A stretch of 64,000 bases of DNA, from the NCBI RefSeq assembly GCF_000953135.1, contig NZ_LN614827.1, forward strand, positions 1,331,001-1,395,000, in the 5' to 3' direction. This stretch comes from Legionella fallonii LLAP-10. Its GTDB lineage: Bacteria > Pseudomonadota > Gammaproteobacteria > Legionellales > Legionellaceae. Each line of letters begins with the position of its first letter. Positions within the stretch are counted from its first letter, which is position 1. This document shows positions 44,371-55,077 of the stretch, piece after piece. Below the pieces are notes generated by a model. The model saw only the letters and a list, made by a program, of their open reading frames with translations. It was not told the origin of the DNA and searched no databases. A program made the position numbers and the translations under genes.

Positions 44371-45159
44371 ATGCGTATTGCCTTAGTGGTTGAATACGAT
44401 GGAAGTCGATATCATGGCTGGCAAGCACAAACGGGCTTGCATACTGTCCAACATGCTGTTGAGCATGCTTTGTCGAAAGTAGCTGATAGTACTATTTCAG
44501 TGGTTTGTGCAGGAAGAACCGACACCGGTGTTCATGCTACGAATCAGATTATCCATTTTGATTGTGACAAAGAACGTACCATACGTGCTTGGATACATGG
44601 AGCAAACTCCTTTTTACCTAAAGACGTCTGTGTCAAATGGGGAAAAGAGATGCCTGAAGAGTTCCATGCTCGTTATTCTGCAACAAGCAGAAGATATCGT
44701 TATATAATTTATAATGGGGCAATTAGACCTGCTTTACTTCGCAGCAATGTCAGTTGGCAGTATCGTCAATTAGATCATCGTGTCATGCATCAAGGAGCAC
44801 AAAGCCTGTTAGGAGAAAACGACTTTACCTCCTTTCGCTCAGTTGAGTGTCAATCTAAAACCCCAATGCGTAATGTACATGAAATAAAGGTTTCGCGCTC
44901 AGGGGATTTAGTGGTTATAGATATTACTGCAAATGCTTTTTTGCATCATATGGTAAGAAATATCGCTGGGGTCTTAATTTCTGTGGGTTCTGGAAAACAT
45001 TCTGCTTCTTGGGTAAACGATGTATTGAATGCTAAAGATAGAAAGTTAGGTGCGGAAACGGCACCTCCATATGGTCTCTATTTAGTACAAGTAAATTATC
45101 CTCAGATTTTTGGTGTTTTACAGAATAGTCCAGGCCCTTTGTTTCTCTGGGAGAAGTAA
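44371..45159 (+). CDS. truA: tRNA pseudouridine(38-40) synthase TruA
   Basis: A 262-residue pseudouridine synthase acting on the anticodon stem-loop. It starts RIALVVEYDGSRYHGWQAQ and has the catalytic Asp in CAGRTDTGVHA and the C-terminal HHMVRNIAGVL. It is immediately followed by trpF with no gap. Confidence 0.95.
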   Translation: MRIALVVEYDGSRYHGWQAQTGLHTVQHAVEHALSKVADSTISVVCAGRTDTGVHATNQIIHFDCDKERTIRAWIHGANSFLPKDVCVKWGKEMPEEFHARYSATSRRYRYIIYNGAIRPALLRSNVSWQYRQLDHRVMHQGAQSLLGENDFTSFRSVECQSKTPMRNVHEIKVSRSGDLVVIDITANAFLHHMVRNIAGVLISVGSGKHSASWVNDVLNAKDRKLGAETAPPYGLYLVQVNYPQIFGVLQNSPGPLFLWEK

Positions 45160-45786
45160 TTGAACTCATCTCGTACTCGAGTCAAAATGTGTGGTATGAC
45201 ACGTGCCGAAGATGTAGCCCATGCAATAAGTCTGGGCGTTGACGCCATTGGTTTGATCTTTTATCCTAAAAGCCCTCGCAATGTTACTATAGAAACTGCT
45301 AGGCCTTTATTGGATAACATCCCGCCTTTTGTGTCTGCAGTAGCTGTATTGGTAAACCCAGAAATGAAGTTGGTCGAGCAAATACTGAAAAAATTACCGA
45401 TACAATTATTACAATTTCATGGTGATGAATCACCAGAATTTTGCCAACAATTCGGCAAACCGTTTATTAAAGCAATACAACCACAAACAGCTGACCAAAT
45501 AAAACAAGAAATGGAGCGATATTCAAAAGCCAGTGCGTTACTTCTGGATACACCTTCGGTAACCAATCGAGGCGGGACAGGGTTAACTTTTGATTGGAAT
45601 ATTATTCCGCCAGACTTACCTAAGCCTTACATTTTGGCTGGGGGTCTTAATCAATTTAATGTGCTCGATGCAATTAAAATGAATCCTTATGCAGTGGATG
45701 TTTCTAGTGGGGTAGAGTCAGAACCAGGCATAAAAGATCATTTAAAAATGAGTCAATTTATTAAGGTATTATGGGGCATACAATGA
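45160..45786 (+). CDS. trpF: Phosphoribosylanthranilate isomerase
   Basis: A 208-residue TIM-barrel enzyme of tryptophan synthesis. The catalytic Cys region [12 protein letters not shown] and Asp in [15 protein letters not shown] are visible, with phosphate-site LAGGLN and [13 protein letters not shown] start directly abuts the truA stop, so translation is probably coupled. It overlaps trpB by 4 nt. Confidence 0.94.
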   Translation: MNSSRTRVKMCGMTRAEDVAHAISLGVDAIGLIFYPKSPRNVTIETARPLLDNIPPFVSAVAVLVNPEMKLVEQILKKLPIQLLQFHGDESPEFCQQFGKPFIKAIQPQTADQIKQEMERYSKASALLLDTPSVTNRGGTGLTFDWNIIPPDLPKPYILAGGLNQFNVLDAIKMNPYAVDVSSGVESEPGIKDHLKMSQFIKVLWGIQ

Positions 45787-46982
45787 ATAAGAAAGAACTT
45801 CCTGATGAACATGGTCATTTTGGTCCATATGGTGGAATATTTGTTGCAGATACATTAATTCATCCTTTGCAGCAATTAGAAAATGCCTATGTCAAATACC
45901 GTAAAGATCCTGAGTTTTTAGCTGAATTACGCATGGAGCTAAAGGATTATGTAGGGCGTCCTAGTCCTTTGTACCATGCAGCCCGGTTAAGTCGGGAAAT
46001 AGGTGGTGCTCAAATCTATCTTAAGCGTGAAGATTTAAATCATACGGGCGCTCATAAAATCAATAATACTGTTGGACAGGCTCTATTGGCCAAGCGTATG
46101 GGGAAAACTCGAATCATTGCTGAAACAGGCGCCGGACAACATGGCGTAGCGTCGGCAACAGTAGCTGCAAAATTTGGTTTTGAGTGCGTTGTTTATATGG
46201 GGTCTGAGGATATTAAACGTCAATCCAGTAATGTTTATCGTATGAAATTATTAGGGGCAGAGGTTGTTCCTGTCACTTCTGGTTCAAAAACACTTAAAGA
46301 TGCTTTAAATGAGGCAATGCGTGATTGGGTAGGTCATGTTGATGATACCTTTTATATTATAGGAACAGTGGCAGGACCTCATCCTTATCCTCAAATGGTT
46401 AGAGATTTCCAAGCGGTGATAGGTATAGAAGCTAGAGAGCAATTTCTTGAAAAAGCGGGCCAACTACCAGATGCTTTAGTTGCTTGTGTTGGTGGCGGCT
46501 CAAATGCCATAGGTTTATTTTATCCATTCTTGAATGACTCTTCGGTTGCTATTTATGGTGTTGAGGCTGGTGGTAAGGGTTTGGAAACCGGTGAGCATGC
46601 GGCATCACTGATAGCGGGTAAACCCGGCGTATTACACGGTAATCGAACTTATTTATTATGTGATGAGTTTGGCCAAATTAAGGATACTCATTCAATATCT
46701 GCAGGCTTGGATTATCCTGGTGTTGGCCCGGAACATTCTTATTTAAAAGATACGGGGCGCGTTGTTTATCAAGCAATTAATGATGATGAAGCATTAAATG
46801 CATTTCGCTTATTAACGCGAGTAGAAGGGATTATACCGGCTCTTGAGTCAAGTCATGCTGTGGCCTATGCTATGAAGCTAGCAAAAACGATGTCTCCGAA
46901 CCAAAACATTATCGTTAATTTATCGGGTCGCGGTGATAAAGACATACATACTGTTGCAGCTATTGATGGTATTACTGTTTAA
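45783..46982 (+). CDS. trpB: Tryptophan synthase beta chain
   Basis: A 399-residue PLP enzyme that joins indole and serine. The PLP lysine lies in [18 protein letters not shown], with [16 protein letters not shown] and the phosphate loop VGGGSNAIG. The start is ATG 45783, overlapping the trpF stop (ATGA); the in-frame ATG 45771 is less likely because its GGGG serves as the ribosome site. Confidence 0.96.
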   Translation: MNKKELPDEHGHFGPYGGIFVADTLIHPLQQLENAYVKYRKDPEFLAELRMELKDYVGRPSPLYHAARLSREIGGAQIYLKREDLNHTGAHKINNTVGQALLAKRMGKTRIIAETGAGQHGVASATVAAKFGFECVVYMGSEDIKRQSSNVYRMKLLGAEVVPVTSGSKTLKDALNEAMRDWVGHVDDTFYIIGTVAGPHPYPQMVRDFQAVIGIEAREQFLEKAGQLPDALVACVGGGSNAIGLFYPFLNDSSVAIYGVEAGGKGLETGEHAASLIAGKPGVLHGNRTYLLCDEFGQIKDTHSISAGLDYPGVGPEHSYLKDTGRVVYQAINDDEALNAFRLLTRVEGIIPALESSHAVAYAMKLAKTMSPNQNIIVNLSGRGDKDIHTVAAIDGITV

Positions 46983-47013
46983 TAATTTATTTTGATATTT
47001 ATCCGGATAACGT

Positions 47014-47832
47014 ATGAATCGAATTGATCAAAAGTTGGCGCAGCTTAAAGCAAGCGGAAAGAAAATGCTAAGCCCCTATATTACAGCAGGGGATCCGCAT
47101 CCTGATAGAACAGTAGAGTTAATGCATGGATTGGTAGAAGGGGGGGCCGATATTTTAGAATTAGGCATTCCTTTTTCTGATCCCATGGCAGAAGGGCCTG
47201 TGATTCAGCATGCAATGGAGAGGGCACTGGCTCATTCCATTCGTTGCCAAGATGTTCTTAATATGGTGAAAGTCTTTCGTGAAAAAGATAATGATACTCC
47301 TGTGGTGATTATGGGGTATTTAAATCCAATAGAACAGTATGGCTATGACTCTTTTGCTAGACATGCAGTCGAGTCAGGAGTCGATGGAACTATTTTAGTG
47401 GATTTGCCTCCAGAAGAATGTGAGGAAGTGGCTAATATTTGGAAAAAACACGATTTATACAGTATTTTTCTTTGTTCACCGACTACTTCAGATGAGCGTA
47501 TGGCGTTAATTAATCAATTTGCCCGCGGGTATTTGTACTATGTTTCGTTAAAAGGGGTCACTGGTTCCGATGCTCTTAATATTGCTGCCCTACAAGAGCA
47601 ATATCAAACACGCAAGGCACAGACTAAGCTGCCGCTGATGGTTGGCTTTGGGATTAAAACACCAGAAATGGCTGCACAAGTATCTCATTTTTCTGATGGA
47701 GTAATTGTTGGTGCGGCGTTAATAACAGATTTAATACAAGCTTACGAATCTAATAAAAATATAGTGCAAGCAGGGGCTTCTTTGATGAGCTCTATGCGTC
47801 ATGCAATAGACAATAATGGAAAAGCACAATGA
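47014..47832 (+). CDS. trpA: Tryptophan synthase alpha chain
   Basis: A 272-residue TIM barrel that cleaves indole-3-glycerol phosphate. Catalytic Glu in ILELGIPFSDPMAEGP, Asp in ILVDLPPEE, and a phosphate site GFGIKTPEMA. It overlaps glnS by 4 nt (ATGA), linking the trp genes with tRNA synthetase genes in one transcription unit. Confidence 0.96.
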   Translation: MNRIDQKLAQLKASGKKMLSPYITAGDPHPDRTVELMHGLVEGGADILELGIPFSDPMAEGPVIQHAMERALAHSIRCQDVLNMVKVFREKDNDTPVVIMGYLNPIEQYGYDSFARHAVESGVDGTILVDLPPEECEEVANIWKKHDLYSIFLCSPTTSDERMALINQFARGYLYYVSLKGVTGSDALNIAALQEQYQTRKAQTKLPLMVGFGIKTPEMAAQVSHFSDGVIVGAALITDLIQAYESNKNIVQAGASLMSSMRHAIDNNGKAQ

Positions 47833-49484
47833 CAGAGATAATTGAAAAACGAGCTCACTTTATAAGACAGTTGATCACTGATGATTTGGCTAGCGGTAAA
47901 CACCAATCAATAGTTACTCGGTTTCCACCCGAACCCAATGGGTATTTACATGTAGGTCACGCCAAATCTATTTGTTTGAATTTTGGATTAGCTGAAGAAT
48001 TCGGTGGTATTTGCTATTTACGATTTGATGATACCAACCCGATTAAAGAAGAAGATGAATATGTTAAAGCTATTATTGACGATGTTCGTTGGTTAGGCTT
48101 TGAGTGGTGTGACATGACTCATTCTTCTGATTATTATCAGGAGCTCTATGATTTAGCCGTGCTGCTAATTAAAAGAGACATGGCTTATGTTGATAGCTTG
48201 TCTATGGAAGAAATCCGAGCTTATAGAGGAACGTTACAAGAGCCAGGAAGAGAGAGTCCCTATAGAAATAGACCTATTGAAGAGAGTTTAGATTTATTTA
48301 GTAGAATGAAAGCAGGCGAGTTTGCTGACGGGACACATGTGTTACGTGCAAAAATAGATATGAAATCTGGTAACGTCAATATGCGTGACCCAGTCTTATA
48401 TCGCATACGTCATGCGCATCATCAACGCACTGGCGATGCTTGGTGCATTTATCCCATGTATGATTATGCTCATCCTATATCGGATGCTTTGGAAAAAATT
48501 ACTCATTCATTGTGCACCTTAGAGTTCCAAGATCATAGACCTTTATATGATTGGTTAGTCGATAATTTGCCCTTGCCTGCCAGACCAGTGCAAACAGAGT
48601 TTGCTAGATTGAATCTATCGCATACCGTAACGAGTAAACGGAAACTGAGAGAGCTGGTTGAGAAAAAAATTGTAACAGGATGGGATGATCCACGATTACC
48701 TACTTTACGTGGTATGCGTAAAAGGGGATATCCACCTGCAGCTATTCGCCAGTTTTGTGAAGTAATTGGTATATCTCGTAGTGATTCAGTAATTGATATG
48801 TCCATTTTCGAAGAGTGTGTACGTGCTGAATTAAATAAAACAGCAAAACGTGCCTTATGTGTTATGGATCCTATAAAAATTGTGTTGGAAAATTATCCAG
48901 AAGGTAAAGTCGAAGAGTTAAAAGCAAGTTTCCATGCTCAAGATCCGGAATCAGCAACTAGAGTTATTCCTTTTGGACGAGAGCTATTTATTGAGCGCTC
49001 TGACTTTATGGAAGACCCGCCAAAAAAATATTTCCGCTTATCGCCTGGAGCCGAAGTACGTTTGCGCCATGCCTATGTAATTAAATGTCATGAGGTCATC
49101 AAAGATGCTCAAGGAAAAATTATTGAATTGCGTTGTACTTATGATGAAAACACTTTAGGGAAAAATCCGGAAGATCGCAAAGTTAAAGGTGTGATTCACT
49201 GGGTTTCTTGTGCTCATACATTTCCTGTAACTATTTATCAATATGATAGATTATTCAATGATCCAAATCCGGCACGTGAAGATGATTTCTTACAGTTTCT
49301 AAATTATGATTCATTACAAACGATACAAGCTTATTGTGAGCCTTCTTTGACCCATCATCCCGAGGGCGAGGTATTTCAATTTGAGCGTCTGGGATATTAC
49401 TGTGTTAATAAAACAGAAGATGGTCAGGTGAAAGCATTTCATCGAGTAGTGGATTTAAAAGACACTTGGGGCAAAATGAGTTAA
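47829..49484 (+). CDS. glnS: Glutaminyl-tRNA synthetase
   Basis: A 551-residue class I synthetase. It has the HIGH-type motif in PPEPNGYLHVGHAKSI and the KMSKS-type loop in LSHTVTSKRKLRELVE, preceded by FARLN. C-terminal beta-barrel anticodon domains follow. Length matches bacterial GlnRS. Its start overlaps trpA, and cysS follows after 9 nt. Confidence 0.96.
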   Translation: MTEIIEKRAHFIRQLITDDLASGKHQSIVTRFPPEPNGYLHVGHAKSICLNFGLAEEFGGICYLRFDDTNPIKEEDEYVKAIIDDVRWLGFEWCDMTHSSDYYQELYDLAVLLIKRDMAYVDSLSMEEIRAYRGTLQEPGRESPYRNRPIEESLDLFSRMKAGEFADGTHVLRAKIDMKSGNVNMRDPVLYRIRHAHHQRTGDAWCIYPMYDYAHPISDALEKITHSLCTLEFQDHRPLYDWLVDNLPLPARPVQTEFARLNLSHTVTSKRKLRELVEKKIVTGWDDPRLPTLRGMRKRGYPPAAIRQFCEVIGISRSDSVIDMSIFEECVRAELNKTAKRALCVMDPIKIVLENYPEGKVEELKASFHAQDPESATRVIPFGRELFIERSDFMEDPPKKYFRLSPGAEVRLRHAYVIKCHEVIKDAQGKIIELRCTYDENTLGKNPEDRKVKGVIHWVSCAHTFPVTIYQYDRLFNDPNPAREDDFLQFLNYDSLQTIQAYCEPSLTHHPEGEVFQFERLGYYCVNKTEDGQVKAFHRVVDLKDTWGKMS

Positions 49485-49493
49485 GGAGCAGAC

Positions 49494-50861
49494 ATGTTAC
49501 ATTTATATAATTCTTTAACGAGAACAAAAGAGCCATTTATTACCCTTAAACCCGGGAAAATTGGTATGTATGTCTGTGGAATCACCGTTTATGATCGATG
49601 CCACCTTGGTCATGCTCGTTCAATGGTCGCCTTTGATGTGATAGTGCGCTTTTTTCGTTCTCAGGGATTCGATGTTACTTATGTCAGGAATATTACTGAT
49701 ATAGACGACAAAATCATTGCCAGAGCTAACGAACGAGGTATCTCTATTGAGCAATTAACTGCTCAATATATAGAAGCAATGTATGAAGATACTCGTGCTT
49801 TAAATATTTTACCGCCCGATATAGAGCCGCGCGCTACAGGACATATAGAATCTATTATTAATTTAATCAAGCGCTTATTAGATAAAGGTAATGCTTATGT
49901 AAGCGATAATGGTGATGTGTGTTATCAAGTTGATTCGTTTGCTGACTACGGCAAACTATCTCATAAAGATCTTGAGGGATTAGTTTCTGGCGCTCGAGTT
50001 GAGATAGTGAAAGAAAAACGTTCTCCTCTTGATTTTGTATTATGGAAAAAAGCAAAAGAAAATGAACCTAGTTGGCCATCTCCTTGGGGGGAAGGGCGTC
50101 CTGGCTGGCATATAGAATGTTCTGCTATGGCTTTGCATGAACTAGGAGAGCAATTTGATATTCATGGCGGTGGTTTGGACTTACAGTTTCCTCATCATGA
50201 AAATGAAATAGCTCAGAGTGAGGCGGCTACAGGAAAGACCTTCGCTAATTATTGGATGCATGTGGGGATGCTACAAGTCAATAATGAAAAAATGGCCAAA
50301 TCAACAGGTAATTTTTTTACTATAGCTGATGTATTAAAAGAACATCATCCTGAAGTAGTCCGTTATTTTCTTTTGAGTAGTCATTATCGTAGCCCATTAA
50401 ATTACACTACAGATAATTTATTAAATGCGAAAAAAGGGATTACCAGACTGTATCAAACGATTAAAGAGACTCCCGCTGCTGCTGATGGAGAACTTGATGC
50501 TCATTGGCTAGAGCAATTTAATCAGGCTATGAATGACGACTTTAATACACCCGTGGCCTTGTCTGTGTTATTTCAATTAAGTCATGAAGTGAATAAACAA
50601 AATTCTCCTACTTTAGCTAAAACTTTAAAATACCTGGCTGGTGTGATGGGGTTTTTACAAGAAGAGCCGCTATCCTTTTTGCAATCTGGATTTGCAGACG
50701 ATGATAAAGCGGCTATAGATAGATTAGTAGAAGAACGAATCCAGGCTAGGGCAGATCGAAATTGGGCAAGAGCAGATCAGATTAGAGCTGAATTACTGAG
50801 TCTAGGTATCGAGTTAGAAGATGGGGAAAAGGGTACTTTTTGGCGCAGAGTATCGGATTAA
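49494..50861 (+). CDS. cysS: Cysteinyl-tRNA synthetase
   Basis: A 455-residue class I synthetase. HIGH region [16 protein letters not shown], zinc ligands (Cys in [19 protein letters not shown] and HHENE), and the KMSKS variant [16 protein letters not shown] precedes the ATG. It is the last gene of the truA-trpFBA-glnS-cysS run. Confidence 0.96.
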   Translation: MLHLYNSLTRTKEPFITLKPGKIGMYVCGITVYDRCHLGHARSMVAFDVIVRFFRSQGFDVTYVRNITDIDDKIIARANERGISIEQLTAQYIEAMYEDTRALNILPPDIEPRATGHIESIINLIKRLLDKGNAYVSDNGDVCYQVDSFADYGKLSHKDLEGLVSGARVEIVKEKRSPLDFVLWKKAKENEPSWPSPWGEGRPGWHIECSAMALHELGEQFDIHGGGLDLQFPHHENEIAQSEAATGKTFANYWMHVGMLQVNNEKMAKSTGNFFTIADVLKEHHPEVVRYFLLSSHYRSPLNYTTDNLLNAKKGITRLYQTIKETPAAADGELDAHWLEQFNQAMNDDFNTPVALSVLFQLSHEVNKQNSPTLAKTLKYLAGVMGFLQEEPLSFLQSGFADDDKAAIDRLVEERIQARADRNWARADQIRAELLSLGIELEDGEKGTFWRRVSD

Positions 50862-50870
50862 GAGCACTCC

Positions 50871-50960
50871 AATGGCGTTAACTGATGGATGTGTGGGCCC
50901 GGATTAGACGAAGTCGTAACCTGGGCTACATACACTATACAAGTTTAGGTCAACGCCATT
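50871..50960. repeat. 90-bp palindromic element after cysS
   Basis: AATGGCGTTAAC (50871-50882) is complementary at 11 of 12 positions to 50949-50960. The interior has a weaker palindrome, GCCCGGATT with AACCTGGGC, of the kind found in REP-like intergenic repeats. Non-coding. Confidence 0.55.
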
Positions 50961-50985
50961 AGCTGAATACATACTCCAAGATTTG

Positions 50986-51009
50986 AGTCTGGTTGCAAGC
51001 AACCAGACT
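50986..51009. terminator. Hairpin between convergent cysS and lspE
   Basis: AGTCTGGTTG (50986-50995) pairs perfectly with 51000-51009 around a CAAG loop. It lies between two genes that converge; the T tract is poor, so terminator function is likely but not certain. Confidence 0.55.
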
Positions 51010-51025
51010 ACTATAAATTTACCAT

Positions 51026-52522
51026 TTAATTTTGAGATGTAACACGAAGAATTTCTGCCAAAGAAGTATCTCCAGCAAGCACGCGCTTAAACCCATCGTC
51101 ACGAATACTAGGGGTTTCTGGTCTTAGATAACTTTCTAGAGTTTGCATATTTTCATTTCTATGAATCATTCCTCTTAAAGTATCATCAATAGTAATTAAT
51201 TCATAAATGCCAGTTCTTCCTCTATATCCTAAGTGATTACATAAATCACAACCTTTGGGTTCGTATACTTGTGATATATCAGTATCATCACTAAGCCCCA
51301 TTAATTCCTTTTCATCAGCTCTTAACTGATGAGGTGTTTTACAATGGGGGCAGAGTCTCCTAACTAAACGTTGGGCAATAAGACCCACAATACTAGATGA
51401 CATGAGAAATGATTCAACACCCATATCTCTCAAACGCGTCAATGCACCGAGAGCGCTATTAGTGTGTAGCGTGGATAATACTAAATGTCCTGTCAAACTG
51501 GCTTGAACAGCAATTTCAGCTGTTTCTAAATCACGAATTTCGCCAATCATTACTACATCAGGATCTTGTCTTAAAATGGCTCTTAATCCTTTAGCAAAAG
51601 TCATTTGAACTTTTGTATTAACTTGTGTTTGTCCTATCCCTTCTAGATCATATTCTATGGGATCTTCTATAGTTAAAATATTCCGTGTTACTTCATTTAG
51701 TTCAGTGAGCATGGCATATAATGAGGTCGTTTTACCTGATCCAGTTGGTCCTGTAACAAGAATAATTCCATGGGGCTCTTCTATCATTTTTCTTATGGTT
51801 TTTAATGTTGATTGAGGCATACCTAAAAGACCTAAATCTAACTGAGCTGCTTGTTTGTCTAATATCCTTAATACAACCCTTTCCCCATGATTTGATGGTA
51901 GTGTGGATACACGCACATCAATATTATGCCCACCAATTCTTAATGAAATTCGGCCATCTTGTGGTATGCGCTTTTCTGCGATGTCCAGTTTAGCCATAAC
52001 CTTGACTCGAGAAATGACTAAAGGAGCTATAGCTCGTTGAATTTCTAATACTTCATGAAGTACACCATCAATGCGATTACGTACCAACACCTTATCCTCA
52101 TAGGTCTCAATATGAATATCTGAGGCTTTTTGTTTGATTGCCTGGGTAAAAAGGGCATTTAGTAATCTTATAATAGGGGCATCATCTTGATTTTCTAATA
52201 AGTCTTCACTTACCGGTAGTTGGCTAGCTAATAGAGAAAGATCCATATCTTCTTCCATTCCTTCTGCCGCATCGAGTATTGATGATTTTGACTGATAAAC
52301 ATGTGCCAGATGTTGTTGAAACGTAGTTTCATCAACCTTCTGTAAGCTGAGCTTAGACTGTAATAAACGTTGCACTTCCGCAAGAGCTTGTAGGGATGTA
52401 TTTGATAAATGATAAATAAGGATTTGATCCTCTTTCATCTCTCCTACGACAACCCCATTATTTTTTGCGAAACTATAAGGCAATCGATGTAATTTCTCTT
52501 CATTGTCCACAACAGACCTCAT
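51026..52522 (-). CDS. lspE: Type II secretion ATPase LspE (GspE)
   Basis: A 498-residue secretion ATPase. N-terminal domain, then Walker A VTGPTGSGKTTS, Asp box ILTIEDPIEYD, Walker B QDPDVVMIGEIRD, His box LSTLHTNSALG, and a zinc-binding pair of CxxC motifs (RLCPHCKTP and CDLCNHLGYRGRTG). It powers the T2SS that exports Legionella degradative enzymes. It overlaps lspD by 4 nt. Confidence 0.94.
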   Translation of the reverse strand: MRSVVDNEEKLHRLPYSFAKNNGVVVGEMKEDQILIYHLSNTSLQALAEVQRLLQSKLSLQKVDETTFQQHLAHVYQSKSSILDAAEGMEEDMDLSLLASQLPVSEDLLENQDDAPIIRLLNALFTQAIKQKASDIHIETYEDKVLVRNRIDGVLHEVLEIQRAIAPLVISRVKVMAKLDIAEKRIPQDGRISLRIGGHNIDVRVSTLPSNHGERVVLRILDKQAAQLDLGLLGMPQSTLKTIRKMIEEPHGIILVTGPTGSGKTTSLYAMLTELNEVTRNILTIEDPIEYDLEGIGQTQVNTKVQMTFAKGLRAILRQDPDVVMIGEIRDLETAEIAVQASLTGHLVLSTLHTNSALGALTRLRDMGVESFLMSSSIVGLIAQRLVRRLCPHCKTPHQLRADEKELMGLSDDTDISQVYEPKGCDLCNHLGYRGRTGIYELITIDDTLRGMIHRNENMQTLESYLRPETPSIRDDGFKRVLAGDTSLAEILRVTSQN

Positions 52523-54891
52523 TTAGTCATTTGCGATGCTGTAGTCGGTGGTCGAGTAAATGGTCTGGGTAAAGGTACTTGCGTCCATGGAGGCAATACA
52601 GTTTCATTATTATTTTGCTCATAAATTTCCTGAGAACGTAACCAATCCAATTGATATTGACGTACATCGTTATATTTAGAACCGGTTACCTGTAAGTTAT
52701 CACGCTCATTACGTAGAATAATAGGCTTAATAAATACCATTAACACTCTCTTATCTCTAGTGCGAATATTATGTTGGAATAATCGGCCTACACCAGGTAT
52801 CCCTCCCAAAACAGGTAATCTATTATCGTCATTGCCCAAACTATCTTGGATCAAACCACCTAATACAATTATATCAGTACTTTCTACATGTACTGAGGTC
52901 ACGATGCTACTAATTCTAAACGTTGGATTTGTGGTGTTATCCAATGCACTCGTAGGATCTAACGTATCATTTCCTTGGTCTATTTGCATTTGAATTCCTT
53001 GACCACGGGTAATTTGTGGCCTTACATAGAGGTGTAAGGCGACGTTAACACGGTTAAAGGTAGTAAAAGGACTGGCTGTAGTTGTGCCCCCCGCATTATT
53101 GGGATAGCTTGTTGAGGCTACTGAAACCTGTCTACCAACTAATATTTTGGCTTGGCGATTATCCAATACGACTACAGAAGGCGTAGACAAAATATTCGCT
53201 TTATTTTGCCGCGCTAGGGCATAAATCTGAGCTTGCAAATCACTGGTACTAGTTCTGGAGTTAATAATAGCAAAACCTGGTCTAAAATCTCTGGGATTTC
53301 CTGTTTGCGAATCTGAGCCCCATTCTATACCAAGATTATTAACATCAACCTGATTCACTTCTGCAACTAGTGCTTCAATTAATATCTGTGCAGGTTTGAT
53401 ATCTAGTTGATGAATCACGTTTTTTAATATACGAATTATGGAGGCTGGCGCATTGATAATAATTGAGTTGGTATTAGGTTCGGCAATAATTTGCACTGTT
53501 GGCTTAGTTGTTCCTTCATTTTGTGTATTTGCTGAGGTAGTATTCCCTGTAGCAGCCGATGGATTTGTTGGTGATGGGGGAGGGGGAGTACTGGATGGCA
53601 TATTTTGTCCGTCAGATGAACTGCCATTAGCAATGCTTGATGCAGGATTAGTGCTATCCAATACGGGTCTTGTAATAGTCCCAATGGTTGTCCCTACATT
53701 ACCACTAAAATTAGCTTGGGCTATGCCAGCTAGAATGGGAACTAAATCTTCCGCTCTTAAGTAGTTCAAATAGACCACCTGCGTATTGCTATTAAGTCCT
53801 GACGAGCTTTCCCGATCTAACCTTAATATTAACATGCGCAATCTGATTCTATCAGTTTTACTTCCGCTCACTAAGATAGCATTGGAGCGGTCATCTGCCG
53901 CTATAGTTATCTGCGCTCTATTACCCATCCCTGGCTGTGCTTTAACTAGATCTTTTAGCGTATTGGCGATATCCATGGCTAAAGCATGTTTTAAAGGAAC
54001 CATATCTATGCCGTTGGAAGAGGAACTATCTACTTGCTTAATAATATTTGCCAAACTTTTAATGTTATTAGCACGCCCTGATAAAATAAGCATATTAGAA
54101 GGAGCATAGGCTGAGACACTACTCCATTGAGGCATCAATGGTCTAAGAACAGGCACTAGTTGTTCTGACGGAACATAGTGTACTGGTACTACCGCAACCA
54201 TCATGTCGTCGCCTCTAGGAGGATTTTGAAGTTCATTGATTAGATCGGGTGATTGGGTTTTAGCATCAATATTAGGAATAATTTTGATGATGTGACCATT
54301 AGGAATAGCTGCATATCCAGATACTTGGAGCACCGAGAGAAAAACCTGATAGAGTTCATTATTGGATAGGGGGCTAGTAGAGACTATTGAAATTTTCCCC
54401 TGAACTCTAGGATCAATAACAAAATTCTTGCCAGTAACTCGAGATACTTCTGTTATTACTGCACGAATATCAGCGTTTCTTAAATTCCATAATTTACTGT
54501 TAGCTGGTAGGGTGGTTGTCTGCTCCGAGGCTTTAGGTGTTTGATTTACATTTAAGGATGACTTTGGCTCTATAATCGCTGGAATTGGTTGAGTATTCCC
54601 TTTTTGCGATAACTTATCTTTTAGCGCTCTTGCCGTATTATAATCATTAATAGGCCCAATTTGAACGAGATAAAGGCTTTTATCAGCAAGATTTTTTATT
54701 TCTACTTCTTGCGTTACCAGTTTCGCTAATTCTTTTTGGCGAAGCTTGGCATCTTTTTCTAAATTAAACCCCCCGGCTTGAAGATAAAAAAGAGTGTTAC
54801 CATTTTTGGTTACGGTAGAAATGTTTATATCATTAGCATAAGTCCATGAAGACAAAAGCAGAATCAAAAATAAAACTACTATCGAGCGCAT
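52519..54891 (-). CDS. lspD: Type II secretion outer-membrane secretin LspD (GspD)
   Basis: A 790-residue secretin. After the signal peptide, an unusual N-terminal domain (~residues 25-105; LFYLQAGGFNLEKDAK then LYLVQIGPINDYNTA) looks like a SPOR domain. N0-N3 ring domains follow, beginning near NLRNADIRAVITEVS, with a Gly/Ser/Pro-rich linker in N3 (~430-470), and the C-terminal secretin domain (VVVLDNRQAKILVG, DIIVLGGLIQDSL, PVLGGIPGVGRLF). It forms the outer-membrane pore through which folded exoproteins leave. Confidence 0.94.
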   Translation of the reverse strand: MRSIVVLFLILLLSSWTYANDINISTVTKNGNTLFYLQAGGFNLEKDAKLRQKELAKLVTQEVEIKNLADKSLYLVQIGPINDYNTARALKDKLSQKGNTQPIPAIIEPKSSLNVNQTPKASEQTTTLPANSKLWNLRNADIRAVITEVSRVTGKNFVIDPRVQGKISIVSTSPLSNNELYQVFLSVLQVSGYAAIPNGHIIKIIPNIDAKTQSPDLINELQNPPRGDDMMVAVVPVHYVPSEQLVPVLRPLMPQWSSVSAYAPSNMLILSGRANNIKSLANIIKQVDSSSSNGIDMVPLKHALAMDIANTLKDLVKAQPGMGNRAQITIAADDRSNAILVSGSKTDRIRLRMLILRLDRESSSGLNSNTQVVYLNYLRAEDLVPILAGIAQANFSGNVGTTIGTITRPVLDSTNPASSIANGSSSDGQNMPSSTPPPPSPTNPSAATGNTTSANTQNEGTTKPTVQIIAEPNTNSIIINAPASIIRILKNVIHQLDIKPAQILIEALVAEVNQVDVNNLGIEWGSDSQTGNPRDFRPGFAIINSRTSTSDLQAQIYALARQNKANILSTPSVVVLDNRQAKILVGRQVSVASTSYPNNAGGTTTASPFTTFNRVNVALHLYVRPQITRGQGIQMQIDQGNDTLDPTSALDNTTNPTFRISSIVTSVHVESTDIIVLGGLIQDSLGNDDNRLPVLGGIPGVGRLFQHNIRTRDKRVLMVFIKPIILRNERDNLQVTGSKYNDVRQYQLDWLRSQEIYEQNNNETVLPPWTQVPLPRPFTRPPTTASQMTK

Positions 54892-55000
54892 TGAAAAACC
54901 GAAAAGTCATAGGAGCTAACATGATAACTAAAAATGGCCTGTAACCATAGCTTTTTTGATAACTAAGTAGAGGATTTTTTAGGATTTTATTTTGAAAGGA

Positions 55001-55077
55001 TGGTGGCTATGGGTGGACTCGAACCACCGACCTCAGCATTATGAGTGCCGCGCTCTAACCGGCTGAGCTACATAGCC
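55001..55077 (-). tRNA. tRNA-Met (anticodon CAT, elongator type)
   Basis: A 77-nt tRNA with encoded CCA. Acceptor stem GGCTATG pairs with CATAGCC. The D arm is GCTC-AGCCGGTTA-GAGC, the anticodon loop CTCATAA has CAT, and the T arm is GGTGG-TTCGAGT-CCACC. The first base pair G-C distinguishes it from initiator tRNA. A tRNA-Ile2 with modified CAT cannot be excluded by sequence alone. Confidence 0.92.

Noticed and set aside
44371..46982. Trp leader peptide/attenuator before trpF
   Set aside because: trpF abuts truA with no leader region and no Trp-codon cluster is present.
53438..54109. Long frames antisense to lspD
   Set aside because: They mirror codon structure of a certain gene on the opposite strand and have no start signals.
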